64,000 nucleotides of DNA from Carettochelys insculpta (GCF_033958435.1 NC_134137.1:251022501-251086500); one strand, 5' to 3'; counted from the first letter of the stretch, positions 24,308 through 36,320 are shown. Notes: generated by a model from the letters alone, not told the origin. Translations and numbers: made by a program.

Positions 24308-24582
24308 GGGCTTGTTTTCACTACTGTTCTACAGTGGTACCACTGCAATTAATGCAGTGGCATCAGTTTAGCTGGTCTGGTGAAAACTCAATGAGTTGAC
24401 AGGAGAGAGCTCTCTCTGTGACATAATTAATCCCCCTCAGCGAGAGGTGGAAACTACATTGATATGAGAGCATCTCCCATCGATATAGCGTGGTGTAGAT
24501 ACTATATTAAGTCGATGTAAGTTACTTTACACCACAGAGAGATTTAATGTCTGTGAACTTAAATGTTTGTGTAGACAAGGCC
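24308..24582. mobile_element. Harbinger-type MITE with TCA duplication
   Basis: Ends GGGCTTGTTTTCACTA and (inverted) GGCCTTGTCTACACAAAC. TCA occurs immediately outside both ends (24305-24307 and 24583-24585). No coding capacity. Confidence 0.7.
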
Positions 24583-24899
24583 TCAGTCTCCATCACTTGT
24601 CTGCTTCTATCACCTGGAAATTTGAAGCATTGGAATTTGCTTTCAGAAGTTACTTCACACACAGTTTTGTTGTTGTTCCCTCATCCTCCCTTCCCCCTCC
24701 TCACCTCCGACGAATGTACTGATGCTTTGGAAGAAAGTACTGATGCTAATGGAAAGCGTAAGCACCAGCTGTTTGCCAATGTGGAAGTCAAAGTAGCTGC
24801 TTTTAAAGAATGCCTCTGCACTGTGAGAAATGAACACTGGAGATGACTTAGTAAAAATGACAATATCAAACTATGTGCTGCTCTAGTTAAGTACAACCC

Positions 24900-26095
24900 T
24901 GTGATGGGGTGTGGTCACAGAAGACCTATTGGGATGGTCCCCAGTGTGCTGGTCAGGCCACTGACACCTGTCTTCTTGCTGTCTGGGGCTCTGCATCACC
25001 TTGTGCATCTCAGCCAGATCTTCTGGTCTCCCCCAGCAAAGGCACAGAGTTGGGGTTAAAAACCCCCTGCAAAGCAATGCAGACACTAATTAACCACAGC
25101 TCTGGGGAAGTGCAGCTTTAGGGCACAGCAACTGGGAAATCAACCTCCAGGAGGAATCAAAGGCTCAAATGTATCTGTCTGTCTCAGTGCAAAAGTTTTG
25201 CACAGTGAGGGCTCATTAGGGTAAGCTCCCTTTATCAATGAAAGGAAGATATGCCCTCCCCAAGTAATAACTATTTCCACTGGGTTTGATGATAAGTAAA
25301 AGAATTTTTATTAAGCAAAAATGTAGGATTTAAGTGATTATAAGAAAACAGGCAGATCAAAGTGAATTAACAAATTAAAACAAAAGAAAATGCATAGCTA
25401 GGTCCATTCCACTAAGGATCTAGATGCATGTGAGTTCTTAGCCTAAATGGCTGTTCCTATATCAGGTGAAAGCTTCAAGTCAGAAAAAATCCTGTCTTGA
25501 CCTGGGTCTCCAGTATGCTGTAAAGCTTTTCTGTTTCTCCTCAGGGTATATCAGGGAATTTCCAAGGCAGGCTGAAGACAAAGATGGAGGAACCTCCGTG
25601 CCTTCTTTATATTTGTGCCCCTGTGGAGGGAATTACATTTTTCTTGCTGTATAAAAGCATGCTCAAGATGGAGATTGTCACATGAATGAATCATCTGTTC
25701 CTGTCCTTTTCAGGCAAATAGCCATTGTCTATTTGCTGGTCTGAACATAGACACCAAAGTTCTTCCGATGTGGATTGGACCCATTAAAGGGGTCAGACAA
25801 GTATAGCTATTTCCCTAACAAGCCATCCTCTCACAATAGGGTAGTCATACACCTCTCTTGAGGTCTTCACATAGACAAACATTTGAAACACAAATATGTA
25901 GACAATAATTATAACTTCAACTACAAAAATCATACATGCACAAAAATAAAATTTAAAGATCTAACAGATTATACCATCAAAAATAATAGGTTACTAGAGG
26001 TATTTTGTCCAAAGCATCTCTGAATTATGCATATTTACATTCATAACCTATAGTCAAAAAAGCAAGGGGTGGAGTGGCGGGGCGTGGTCATCACA
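24900..26095 (-). mobile_element. Solo LTR of a retroelement
   Basis: A 1196-bp unit begins TGTGATG and ends CATCACA, the TG...CA signature of a long terminal repeat, and is flanked by perfect 5-bp duplications AACCC (24895-24899 and 26096-26100). On the minus strand a TATA box (ATATAAAG, around 25607-25614) lies about 300 bases upstream of an AATAAA signal (around 25310), which fits a U3-R-U5 order and sets the orientation. No internal coding region or second LTR remains, so it most likely formed by LTR-LTR recombination. Class (retrovirus-like or Gypsy) cannot be decided from an LTR alone; 5-bp duplications fit either. Confidence 0.75.
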
Positions 26096-26164
26096 AACCC
26101 TATCATGGACTGAAAAAAAGATGGGTGTTGAAACTGTTAAGAACAGCATCACTACCAGGAGGCA

Positions 26165-27360
26165 TAGTGTAGTGGGGGGCGGGGTGGCCACCCCACTACC
26201 TGGAAGAGGAGGACCCCTTCCAGAAGCCATTTTGTGTTGAACCTGGCCCCTCCGAGTCACCTGACTGGAAGTCAGAAGGTGGGGCTGGGCCTATAGAAGC
26301 CCAGACTGCGGACTCAGTTGGGGCTGAGCCTCCAGAGGGGCCAGAGGACGGCTCTGGGCTCCCAGCCTGGGAGATGGAGGACCAGCTGAGGGAGGCCAAG
26401 TCCTGGATTGGGCTGCCTAGGCCCCTGCCGGTCCTGACAACCCAGGACCCCCAGCAGAACCATCCTAGGGAAGACCAGCCAGACCCGGAGGACCAACTGG
26501 AGTACCCACTGCAGCGTGCTCCCCGAACCAGCCTGAGGACACATAACTGAGATGCCATGCAGGACTGGACTTGGGCTGCCCAGACCCCAGCTGGACTTGT
26601 TACCCCACAAGCCTCAAGACGTCAGGTAGACTTTGGATATGTGCCGGGGGAAGACCGAGAGTGGCCCAGGGGATAGACAGGACCTTTAAAGGTCCTTGGG
26701 CAGCATGTTGCAGTCTGGATTTCCCTGCTGACCTGCGCAGCAGGCTGCACAGCTGCAACCAGGGCCCCTGAGCTAGGACGCAGTGGAGCAGGCGGGTCTG
26801 TGTCGTTGCTGCCACCCACTTGCCGGGTGGCAGCCTACCCACTCTCTGCCAGCACAGGCAGAGTGTTGTGACTGTGTGCTGCCCCGCCCTGAGCTAGGGC
26901 CTGGGCCATGATGAGACTGTTTGCTGCCCCGCCCTGAGCTAGGGCCTGGGCTACAGTGAGACTGTTTGATGTTTGCTGCCCCACCTTGAGTTAAGGCCTG
27001 GGCAGCCCATGAGACTCTGCTATTGTTGCCCTGCCCTGCACCAGGGGCTGGGCTTTCTTGGGCTTGTTGCCCCACCCTGAGCTAAGGCCAGGGGCTGCCA
27101 AAGACTGAGGGCTTGTTGTCACCCTGACCTAGGGCTAGGCCTGGACTTTTGAGCTAATTTCCCCCAGCACCTGCCTGAGTTAAGGCAGGGGGCTTGAACT
27201 GTTGCCTCTCACCCACTTGAGGTAAAGTGGGAACCCTTTCCTCCAAATGAGTGACTTGGGGATTGGTGGACTCGTGGCAGTGGGGCAGGATGGCTGCCCA
27301 CTGACCTGGAAAGGGAGGACCACTTACAGGAGCCTCAACCACCTACAGTAGCTTAAACAG
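26165..27360 (+). repeat. GC-rich repeat block with near-terminal similarity
   Basis: Text near 26180-26235 (ggtggccaccccactacctg, then gaggaccccttccag) recurs in diverged form at 27285-27335 (gatggctgcccactgacctg, then gaggaccacttacag). This suggests a unit bounded by direct repeats, perhaps a retroelement terminal region; 'gggcctatagaagcccag' at about 26287 resembles a mutated TATA box. The proline/glycine-rich frames on both strands are composition artefacts. Confidence 0.45.
26866..27155. repeat. Minisatellite, about 45-55 bp unit, six copies
   Basis: Units share 'gctgccccgccctgagctag' followed by 'ggcctgggc'. The first two units (about 26869-26958) are nearly identical; later ones diverge, so expansion was most recent at the left end. 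Confidence 0.8.
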
Positions 27361-27449
27361 TCCACTAATCTTTCACCATCCAGGTTAAAGCACAGACCTA
27401 TTAATGTGTCCACGCACTAGAAGGTTCTTCTTTTGAAACTTTGAAATGA

Positions 27450-30120
27450 AGACATAAGACCATAAGAATGTGTATACTGGGTCAGAACAAAGGTCCATCC
27501 AGCCCAGTACCCTGTCTGCCGACATGGGCTGATGCCATGTGCCCCAAAGGGAGTGGAATGAACAGGTAACAATCAAGCAATCTCTCTCCTGCCATCCATC
27601 TCCAGCTTCTGACAAACAGAGGCTAGGGGCACCACTCCTTACTCATCCTGGCTAATAGCCATTAATGGACCTAACCTCCATGAATGTATCAAGCTCTTTT
27701 TTTAAACCCTGTTATAGTCCTAGCCTTCACAGTCTCCTCTGGCAAGTTGTTCCACAGGTTGACTGTGCGTTGTGTGAAGAAAAACTTCCTTTTATTTGTT
27801 TTAAATCTGCTGCCCGTTAACTTCATTTGGTGTCCTCTAGTTCTGATATTACAGGAACAAGTAAATAATTTTCCTTGTTCACTTTCTCCACATCACTCAT
27901 AATTTTATATACCTCTATCATATCCCTGCTTAGTCTCCTCTTTCCTACGATGAAAAGTCCTAATGTTTTAAAATCTTTCTTCATATGGGACTCATTCCAA
28001 ACCCCTAAACATTTTAGTTGCCCTTTTCTGAACCTTCTGTAGTGCCATTATGTCACTTTTGAGATTAGGAGACCACATCTGTGCGCAGTATGTGGACATA
28101 CCATGGTTATATATAAGAGCAATAAGATGTTCGTTTTATTCTCTATCCCTTTTTAAATGATTCCTAACATCCTGTTTGCTTTTTTGACTGCTGCAGCACA
28201 CTGTGTGGATACTTTCAGAGAACTATACACAATGATGCCAAGATCTTTTTCCTTTTTAGTTGTTGCTAAATTAGCCCCCATCATTCTGTATGTATGGGGG
28301 GGGTGTTATTTTTTCCAGTGTGTATGACTTTACATTCAGCCACATTAAATTTCATCTGCCATTTTATTGACCAATCTCTCAGTTTTGTGAGATATTTTTG
28401 AAATTCTTCAGTCTGCTTTGGTCTTAACTGTCTTGAACAGTTTTGTATTGTCTGCAAACTTTGCCACCTCACAGTTTACCCCTTTCTCCAGATCATTTAT
28501 GAATAAGCTGAATAAGATTTGTCCTAGGACTGACCCTTGGGGAACACCACTCTCTCCACTCTGAAAGTTTACCATTTATTTCTACCCTCTGTTTCCTGCC
28601 TTTTAACCAGTTCTTAGTCCATGAACGGATCTTCCCTCTTATCCCATGACAATTTATGTAAGAGCCTTTGGTGAGGGATTTTGTCAAAGGCTTTCTGGAA
28701 ATCCAAGTACACTATGGGCTTGTCTACACTACTACCTTCCTTCGAAGGAAGGATGGTAATTAGGGTGTTGGGAGTTTACTAATGAAGTGCTGCCATGCAC
28801 AGGCAACACTTCATTAAGCAAATTCCCCCCCAGCCCCGCGGCAGCTTTGAAGTTTTAAACTTCGAAGTACTGGCATGCGTCTAGCTGCAGCACACCCGCT
28901 GGTACTTTGAAGTGGAGTAAGGGGACTTCAAAGTTGCCCTGGCACTTCAAAGTACCAACATGTGAGCTGCGGCTAGATGCATGCCGGTACTTCGAAGTTG
29001 CTGGGCGGGGGGAGGGAAATTTGCTTAATGAAGTGCTGCCCATGCACAGCAGCACTTCATTAGTAAACTCCCAACACCCTAATTACCATCATTCCTTTGA
29101 AGGAAGGTGGTAGTATAGACAAGCCCTATATGTACTGGACTCCCTTTATCCACGTTTGTTGATCTCTTCAAAGTACTTTAATAGATTAGTAAGACATGAT
29201 TTCCCTTTATAGAAACCATGTTGACTTTTCCCCAACAACTTATGTTCTTCTAGGTGTCTGACAATTTTATTCTTTACTACGGTTTCAATTAATTTGCCTG
29301 GTACCAACATTAGTCTTACCGGTCTGTAATTGCTGGGATCACCTCTAGAGCCCTTTTTAAATATTGGCTTTACATTAGCTATCTTCCAGTCATTGAGTAC
29401 AAAATGATTTAAAGGATAGGTTACAAACCACAGTTAATAGTTCTGCAATTTCACATCTGATTTCTTTCAGAACTCTTGGGTGAAAGCCATATGGTCCCAG
29501 TGACTATGTTAAGTTTATCAGTCAGTTCCAAACCTCTTCTAATGACACCTCAATCTTGGACAATTCCTTTTGTAGCTGGATCTTCTAGGGGCCCCACTGG
29601 TTGTCTAGCAAGCTTCCTGTTTCTAATGTACTTAAACTTTGTTACTGCTTTTTGAGTTTTCAGCTAGCTGTTCTACAAACTCCATTTTGGCTTTTCTTAT
29701 TGCATTTTTACATTTAATTTGGCAACGTTTATGCTCCTTTCTATTTTTCTCACTAGTATTTAACATCCACTTTTTAAAAGTTGCCTCTTTATTTCTCACT
29801 GCTTCTTTTACATGGTTGTTAAGCCACGGTGGCACTTTCCTGGGTCTTTTACCATGTTTTTTAATTTGAGATATATATTTAAATTGGGCGTCTAGTATGG
29901 TGTCTTTGAAAAGTTTCCATGCAGCTTGCAGGGATTTTACTTTAGTCACTGTACCTTTTAATTTCCATTTAACTAACCATCTCATTTTTCCACAGTTCCC
30001 CTTTCTGAAATCAAGTGTCCAGACAAGTATCCAGTTACAATATGGTTACAAATGGTGTTTGTATACATTCTAGTGCACCAGGATGGTTATTTAGGTATTC
30101 TGGCAGTTTAACTTGTGCTT
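27450..30120 (-). mobile_element. CR1/L2-like LINE, longest copy, split by a MITE
   Basis: This minus-strand LINE runs from its 3' end near 27450 (gaccataagaatgtgtatac) to a 5' truncation near 30120. On the minus strand, 29632-29985 encodes a basic linker region upstream of the RT (with AWKLFKDTILDAQFKYI and VPPWLNNHVKEAVRNKE). Next, 28493-28687 encodes an RT segment (NWLKGRKQRVEINGKLSEW) and 28281-28472 the thumb (DWSIKWQMKFNVAECKV). Frameshifts and stops separate the pieces, so the element is dead. A foldback MITE (28716-29126) interrupts it; removing the MITE and one TAT restores continuity with the copy at 1-2500. This copy is better preserved than the one at 1-2500. Confidence 0.85.
28716..29126. 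mobile_element. Foldback Harbinger-type MITE inside the LINE
   Basis: The ends are GGGCTTGTCTACACTACTAC and its complement GTAGTATAGACAAGCCC. The inverted similarity continues through almost the whole 411 bp (for example gggtgttgggagtttactaa against ttagtaaactcccaacaccc), so a single strand could fold into one long hairpin. The trinucleotide TAT lies on both sides (28713-28715 and 29127-29129). TTCGAA and TTTGAAG words are frequent. Confidence 0.85.
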
Positions 30121-30615
30121 GGGGGCAGAGGTAAGGATTTGATACTGTATCATATTTTTATTCCTTGCTCCCAGCAGCTAGACAAAGTTTGAGATGTTGC
30201 AGGATTGTTTTCAATTTAGATGAGAAATCAGTCAGCTATATTCTTGGGACAACCTCATCTATTTGCAAAAAAAATGACCACAAAGGCCTGTTTCCCTAAA
30301 CACAGTACAGCCAAGGGACAGCATGCTCAATTCTGCTCCCACAGCAAGCTCTCTGTGCAAGACGCTCCATCTCTGTTATCTCCAAGGCTCACGCTCACAA
30401 TTCCTCCTCATCCCCTTATATTTCTGCTGTCTCCTACGCACGCAGCCTACAACCAGTCTCCTAGCCCTTTGAAGCCATAGAATACATCTCTCACCTACCA
30501 TGCAGCCTATTGTCTTGGCAGGCCCCACATTGTCTTCAGGACCAACTCCCAACTAAATCATCCCAGCCAGGGCCTTGTCACTTTGTGTATTTGTTACTAC
30601 ATAAAGGACTATTTA

Positions 30616-30801
30616 CAGTGTTCCCTGTAAGCTGGGCGCTTGTGTGGCCACCCAGGAGAGATTCAGGTACAGCTCTGTTGATTAGCAGTGCACCCACAGC
30701 CAGCAATGTGTGTTTCTACTGCTGATGCACATTGGCAGATGCCTCAGCACCCATAAATATCTTTTTCCATGCATGAATGGGAAAAATTAGAGGGAACCTA
30801 G
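30616..30801. mobile_element. hAT-like MITE, copy 2
   Basis: Begins CAGTGTTCCCTGTAAGCTGG and ends near AGAGGGAACCTAG, with the same interior words as the copies at 14294 and 46842. Flanking 8-mers do not match, so the target duplication has been lost. Confidence 0.6.
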
Positions 30802-31202
30802 AAGAGAACTTGACTTCGTCTCTGGAACCTGAAAAAGAACTTGATACGTCCATTGGGTTTACAGAGGTCTGTGATTGTCTTTGGACCCAAGACTCCACTT
30901 ATGACAACCATTCACATCTTCCAGCATGCCAATTTATTTAAATCAATGCAATGCATGAGTTTGTCCTTAGGGTGAATTATTCTTTATTATGTACTTTAAT
31001 TATTATAAGGCTTATGATAGGCACCGTGTGAAACTGGTCGGTTAACCAATAAATGCATTCAATCACAGAGGTGGCAGTATGGATTGTGTGAATTAGGTTT
31101 TAGTGCCATTCAGAAATAGCCACAGTTCAGTAGTTGTTGGCTGGCAATTGATACACCTGCACCAGTGCTGACTCTGGCCTATGGTGAATAATAGCACATA
31201 TA

Positions 31203-31575
31203 GGCTGTGTCTACACTAGCCAAAAACTTCGAAATGGCTATTTCGAAATTTACTAATGACGCGCTGAAATACATATTCGGGGCCTCATTAGCATGTGGGC
31301 AGCAGCAGCACTTCGAAATTGACGCGGCTCACCACCGCGCGGCTCGTCCAGATGGGGCTCCTTTTCGAAAGAACCCCGCCTACTTTGAAGTCCCTTTATT
31401 GCCATCTGCTTATAGGAATAAGGGGACTTCGAAACAGGTGGGGTCCTGTCAAAGAGGAGCCGTGTCAATTTCGAAGAGTCGTGGCCGCCCGCATGCTAAT
31501 GAGGCGCTGAATATGTGTTTCATTAGTAAACTTTGCATGGCCATTTCGAAGTTTTTGGCTAGTGTAGACATAGCC
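31203..31575. mobile_element. TTCGAA-family Harbinger-type MITE, ATA duplication
   Basis: Left end GGCTGTGTCTACACTAGCC and right end GGCTAGTGTAGACATAGCC are inverted repeats followed inside by aaaaacttcgaaatggc. ATA flanks both ends (31200-31202 and 31576-31578). The interior holds a second inverted repeat (acttcgaaattgacgcggct against cgtgtcaatttcgaagag). The plus-strand 129-codon frame simply runs through the element. The related copy at 45024 shares most of the sequence. Confidence 0.85.
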
Positions 31576-33066
31576 ATAGGCATTTATACTAATTAAGATG
31601 ACACTTACTCCTTTTTTTCCACTGGGATAATCGCTGATTAGCTCCTCCAGTGCAAATCCCATCTTGCAATTATCTAAACTTAAGAGTCAGCACAGATACA
31701 GCTAATATTCAATTTAATTCTTCCTGTATGGGAACAAGGTCTAAGACAGTGTGGGAAAGCTGAGGCAATTCCTATTCACCCTACCTCAGCCCGACAATGA
31801 AGAACAAACTGGAACCCCAAAAATGTAAGCCTAACTACTCAGGGTTAATTTTTTCACATGCCAGGATTTGAGCACCGCTTAGTTCTTTCACTAAGAATGT
31901 GGCAGTCTAAAATATTCAAAACTATACATACATTAACTGGACTCCTTTGGCATACCTGTGAGAGTGGAAAACAGCGTAAACACTCCAGAAGCAACGTGAC
32001 ATTTGATGCAATTTGACTAACAGCATGGTATAAATATTTAAATTTGACTCATAGACCTTAGTCTCCATTGCCCATCACCTTCAGTAGTCATTGATACCAC
32101 TGCAAAGTAAGTATAAAATGCAACCCATCTGAGTTAGGGGCAGTTGATACTCACTTTATGCCAGAGTGAATGACTGCACAATGGATAAACAAGCTCACAT
32201 AATTTTATGGAATGGCAAAGCTAATAGTGTAAAATGTCTTACCACCTGGTCTAGCACATAGCACACTTAGGCTATGTCTATACAGCAAAGTTATTTCAGA
32301 ATAACAGCTGCTATTCCAAAATAACTTTGCAAGCAACTACACAGCAAAACTGGTATATTGAAATAATTTCAAAATAGCAGGTGGTTTATTTTGATTTCTG
32401 TAAAACTCATTCTATGAGGAGCAGTACCTATTCCAAAATAGAAATTTCAGAATACGGGCTGTATAAACAGGGACAAGGAGCTATTTCAAAATAGGGGGCC
32501 TCCAGCCACACCAGGGTGCCCTGCTGGCCAATCAGTGTGGCTGCTCTATTTCAAAATAGCTGAGTGCTATTTCCATACGCATTTTGGCCGCGTCTACACT
32601 ACCAAATTCTTTCCAAAGATTTTGCAAAAGAAGGGGCTCTTTGGAAAGATCCCACAGAATGTCTACACACAAAATCTGCTCTTCCGCTCCTGGATCAGGA
32701 AGAGTGCTTTCTTCTGAAAGAACCTTTAGGAAAAAAAGTGTGTATAGATGCTCCATGGAGCGCTCTTTTGAAAGAACAATCCTGCATGGGCTGGCCAGCT
32801 GGGGCATGGGGACTCCCTGTCCAGAGATAGTAGAGCTCTATGCTCCCCACGTCTGGCTGCTTTTAAAGCTGCAGGGTCCCAGAAACCCTGTGGCAGGGAG
32901 CTGAGAGCATGGAGGCAGCAAGGAGGGAAGCCTCATAACCCCACGCCCTCACAGTCACTCCTGCGGTGACCTGAGCCATGATTTTGGCCAGGTAGCTGCC
33001 CCTCAAGCCACAGGAACTCCCCAAGGAGTCAGCTGAGGAGTCACAGGAGCTCACCTTGGACCCCAA

Positions 33067-33579
33067 ATGGAGTGCCCCCTCCTGGACAGAGCCAGATCTC
33101 TGGACCTCCTAGGGCTCTGGCACAAGGAGGAGGTAGGTCCTCCAGGACACCACCAGTGGAATGCCCCCACCTATGCCTGGCTGACCACTGGCCTGGCTGC
33201 CCAACGTCACCCTGCCCAGACCACTGATCAGGTCCGGTGTGAGGTCAAGGAGCTGAAGCAAGCCTGTATGCAGGTCCAGAACAGTGCCAGGCGGTTGGGG
33301 CAGGCACCAACCAGCTGCCCATATTATTGGGAGCTGCATGGGCTCTTCGCTGCACCCTCCTGGACACGGCAGTCCTGAAGGTCCCTGATGCACTGGAGTG
33401 GGAGCCAGGTCCAGATAGGGACCAGCTGGGATCCTCCAGCTAGGCCAGGGAGCCTCAGCCAGACCTGAAAGTCTGATGTCCTGTCTGAGGACAACTCCTC
33501 ATGATCATAGTGCACTCCAGCTTCTCCAGCTGTGCACCCTTGAGCCAGGCATCCCCTGACATCCCTGAGGGCCCCTCAG
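33067..33579 (+). pseudogene. Harbinger Myb/SANT-like protein, exon 1 (broken)
   Basis: In Harbinger elements this partner protein binds DNA and helps bring the transposase to the nucleus and the element ends. The frame opens with an ATG at 33067 and runs to 33378. Residues 9-40 (RSLDLLGLWHKEEV and following) match the first helix of a trihelix/MADF-like Myb domain. TTDQVRCEVKELKQA and then CPYYWELHGLF match the third helix and the C-terminal 'C.FY.EL..IL' signature. A frameshift after residue about 95 moves the continuation to another frame. The exon would end at 33579, where CAG|GTAAGT is an ideal donor. The Trp and Lys/Glu pattern is largely kept, but one core tryptophan segment (PGHHQWNAPTYAWL) is diverged from the usual form. 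The gene is inactive here but easily assigned. Confidence 0.65.
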
Positions 33580-33997
33580 GTAAGTGCCCGGTGCTTCACA
33601 TTCCCTGGGCATGTGGGCATGGCCACAAGTGACACTCAGCACTCACTCCCCTAAACATCCTGCATGTATGTGTGGCCAGGGACGAGAAGGGCCAGGCTGC
33701 ACCCAGCATGTCCAGCACACATGCAGGGACCCCTCCTGTGCCCAGATGAACCCTCCCACCCACAAGCCCATTCCCTGGGGGGTTCAGGGGGCCCTGTAAT
33801 GTTCAGCCCATCCCCAAGGCGGCACACAGGCCATGTTTGGCAGAGCCCACCATGAAGGGCACATGTCACCACTCCCAGCACATCCACGTCCCTCAGCCCA
33901 GGGCTGAGGGCAGCTGCCCTTGGGGGGCAGGGGGCACAGTGCCTGAAGCCAGGCTGTGGGACTGATGTGCCATCTTTCTCCCCTCCTTCCTTTCCAG

Positions 33998-34480
33998 CTG
34001 CACCATCCAAGGGCAGAGCAAGCCCCAGCACAAGCCCAGTGCCACCCAGCCCCATCCAGGGTGTCAGGCCTCCATGTCTGGGAGGGATGGCAGAGAGGGC
34101 CATGCCACCCCCACCCCTGGCACCCAGGCAGGCCCGCAGATGGAAGACATGTCACTGAGGGAAGGAGAATGACCCTACACAGCCACTCTCTGTCACTGGA
34201 ACATCCTGGGGGCGCAGCAGCTGGCGCCGGAGAAGACCGACCTGGCCTGGTGGCAGGAGACGTGGACGGAGACCGTGGGCATGCTCCGTACAGTGAGCAT
34301 AGCCCTCTTTGCGCTGCCTGCCCAGCCTCCCACCACCCACTCTGCTGTCCTTCCCACTGTCCCCCTGCCTCTGATGCCCTCGCTGCCCTGTTCCCGCAAA
34401 TCTGCCCCCGCCACCTTATGGGGCTTCACAGCCTGGATCATGGCCAGGCTGGGCCCTGATGAAGCAGACCCACTGCTGAG
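33998..34480 (+). pseudogene. Second exon of the Harbinger Myb-like gene (putative)
   Basis: A pyrimidine-rich tract ending TTTCCAG (33991-33997) makes a strong acceptor, 418 bases after the donor at 33580. The following Pro/Ser-rich text and the segment around EHPGGAAAGAGEDRPGL resemble the variable tail of these accessory proteins. Frames shift more than once, so the reading frame is not intact. No family motif fixes the assignment; position and splice sites carry it. Confidence 0.4.
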
Positions 34481-34840
34481 GCTGAGCCCACTGCACACCC
34501 TGCATGTCTCTATCTCCCTGTGCCCCAAGCCCCATCCCAGCCCTGACGGGGACCCCATACCCAAGGTGGGAGGGGCTCCCACCATGGCCATGGCACCTAG
34601 CCCTCCACCCCGTCAGAGGACTAAGGCCCCACCCCCATCACAGCCACCCCTCAAGTTCTGGTGCTCCCACCCCTTCTCCCAGCACACCCCCAATGTATAT
34701 AGTTCCCCACTGTTCATAGGTCTAGGCTTTCTGTTCTGTTTCAAAGAGTTCCATATAGCTTATATACATTGTTTATTGTCCTACAGATTTTACAGGGTTC
34801 ATGTACATTGGTTTTGTTCTCAAATTTCTAGGTGTTTTTT

Positions 34841-34846
<6 letters not shown>

Positions 34847-34880
<34 letters not shown>
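34847..34880. repeat. (CA)n microsatellite
   Basis: An uninterrupted run of about 17 CA units begins after 'tttttatata', between the two convergent Harbinger genes. Confidence 0.95.
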
Positions 34881-34884
<4 letters not shown>

Positions 34885-35045
34885 TTACTTTTGGCAACAC
34901 CCCCATGTACCTCATTTGTAGGAGGTCAGGGTGAGAGGTGGATGGGTGGGAGGGGTTGTGGTGAGGACAGGGTGGGGCTGTGGGCCAGGGCAGCCTGCAG
35001 GTGGTGCCCAGGGATAGGTCACTTGGTCCTGTGAGTGAAAGCCTC

Positions 35046-35757
35046 CTACAGGGCCTTTGGAATCCACAGCCCCATCACGAAGCACCTGGCAGTCAGGTGA
35101 TTCAGTGGGCCAGCCTCAGCCATCCAGCCCTGGGGGAAGATGTCTTCCTTTACCTCTATGAGATTGTGGAGGACACAGTAGGCCCCCATGACGTGGGGGA
35201 TGTTCTCCACTCCAACGTCTAGGTGCATCAGGAGGTAGTTGAATCTCTTGTTCAGGCAGCCAAAGGCACACTCCACAGGGGCAACATGCCCTGGCAAGAT
35301 GGCCATTGAAGAGCTGCTGGGTGGGAGACGGGTGGCTCATGTACCACTACATCAGCCAGGCTGCAGGGGGTAGGCTGTGTCACCCACTATGCAGGGGAGC
35401 ATAGCAATGTCCCCGATGATGCGCTCCCACTGGGGGATGTATGTCCTGGCCTCCATCCTCCAGTAGAGGCCCGAGTTCTGGAGGATGTGTTCATCATGCA
35501 TCCGGCCTAACCAGCCCACATACAGATCCATAAACTGGCCCCAATGGTCCACCACTGCCTAAAGTATGATGGAATGATACCTTCCAATTCCCGTAGCAGC
35601 TCCCACCGTGCCCTGGGGCATGGGTGGCAAGGTGCGTGCTGTCAATGGCCCCAAAGTACTGGGGGAAGCTGAGGGTGGCGATTCCCATGATAGGAGCATC
35701 CGGGTCCCTGATGTGCACCACCCTCCAGAGCAGCACCCAGTTGATGGCCCACACAGC
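35046..35757 (-). pseudogene. Harbinger DDE transposase, exon 2 (broken)
   Basis: This is the catalytic part of a HARBI1-like transposase, which cuts and rejoins the element at trinucleotide targets. Reading leftward from the acceptor at 35757, the first piece carries YFGAIDSTHLATHAPGH with the first catalytic Asp. The second (35352-35555) has DLYVGWLGRMHDEHILQ with the second Asp and GDTAYPLQPG. The third (35046-35306) has VECAFG with the catalytic Glu, then NIPHVMGAYCVLHNLIE. These motifs occur in the right order, so the family call is firm. At least three frame breaks (near 35560, 35370 and 35290) inactivate it; the break near 35370 falls in the place where the family has a PW pair. The human relative HARBI1 is a domesticated member, but this copy is an ordinary dead transposon gene. 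Confidence 0.8.
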
Positions 35758-36049
35758 CTGTGGGGGACAGGGAATGGCTATGCTCACAGGGTTGGCCAGG
35801 GTGCTCCTGCCCACTTCTGGGCCCCGCTCCCTCGGGCCTCTAGGGCACCCCCACCCCTCCCACAAGGCTGCCTCTCTGGCAACAGGCCTGTTTATGGGTG
35901 GAATTTAATGGTCCCCTGGAGCTGGGCCTCCCCACCTCCCCTATCCTGTCTCCTTACTCCCCTGAGCCAACCCCCGTGGGTCACCCTACTCTGGTGCCCC
36001 AAGCCTCACCTCCTCCCCATGCCTAGCTTGTGGACGGGGCATGCCTTAC

Positions 36050-36320
36050 CTCAAGGACTATGACCCCAACCGTGGACTTGCCCAACCTGTACTGCTGCCT
36101 GACAGAGTGGTAGCTGTCCGGGGTGGTGAGCTTCCAAACAACCATGGCCACATTCTTCTCCACCCTGGCAGTGGGCCACATCTGGGTGTCCTAGATTCAG
36201 AGGATGGGGGCGAGCTGGCTGCAGATTTGCACGAAGGTGTCCTTCTTCATGCAGAGAGTCTGCAGCCAGTGTGTGTTGTCCCACTCAGCCAGGATCACAC
36301 GGTTGCACCAGTCGGAGCTC
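36050..36320 (-). pseudogene. Harbinger DDE transposase, exon 1 (broken)
   Basis: On the minus strand, the text encodes LQTLCMKKDTFVQICSQL, then, after stop codons near 36190, KNVAMVVWKLTTPDSYHSV and GKSTVGVIVLEV. These match the N-terminal helical region of HARBI1-like transposases, including the conserved W.L.T.D.Y.SV and GKSTV segments. The exon ends at 36050 with GAG|GTAAGG, and the intron (36049 down to 35758, 292 bases) ends CCCCCACAG before exon 2. The stop codons show that this copy is not functional. Confidence 0.7.

Noticed and set aside
31207..31596. 129-codon plus-strand frame
   Set aside because: It runs through a MITE end to end; the related MITE at 45024 gives a similar frame on the other strand, so it is a property of the repeat.
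33651..34591. Minus-strand frames of 123-150 codons over the Harbinger left half
   Set aside because: Opposite to the Myb-like gene, without motifs, GC-rich composition.
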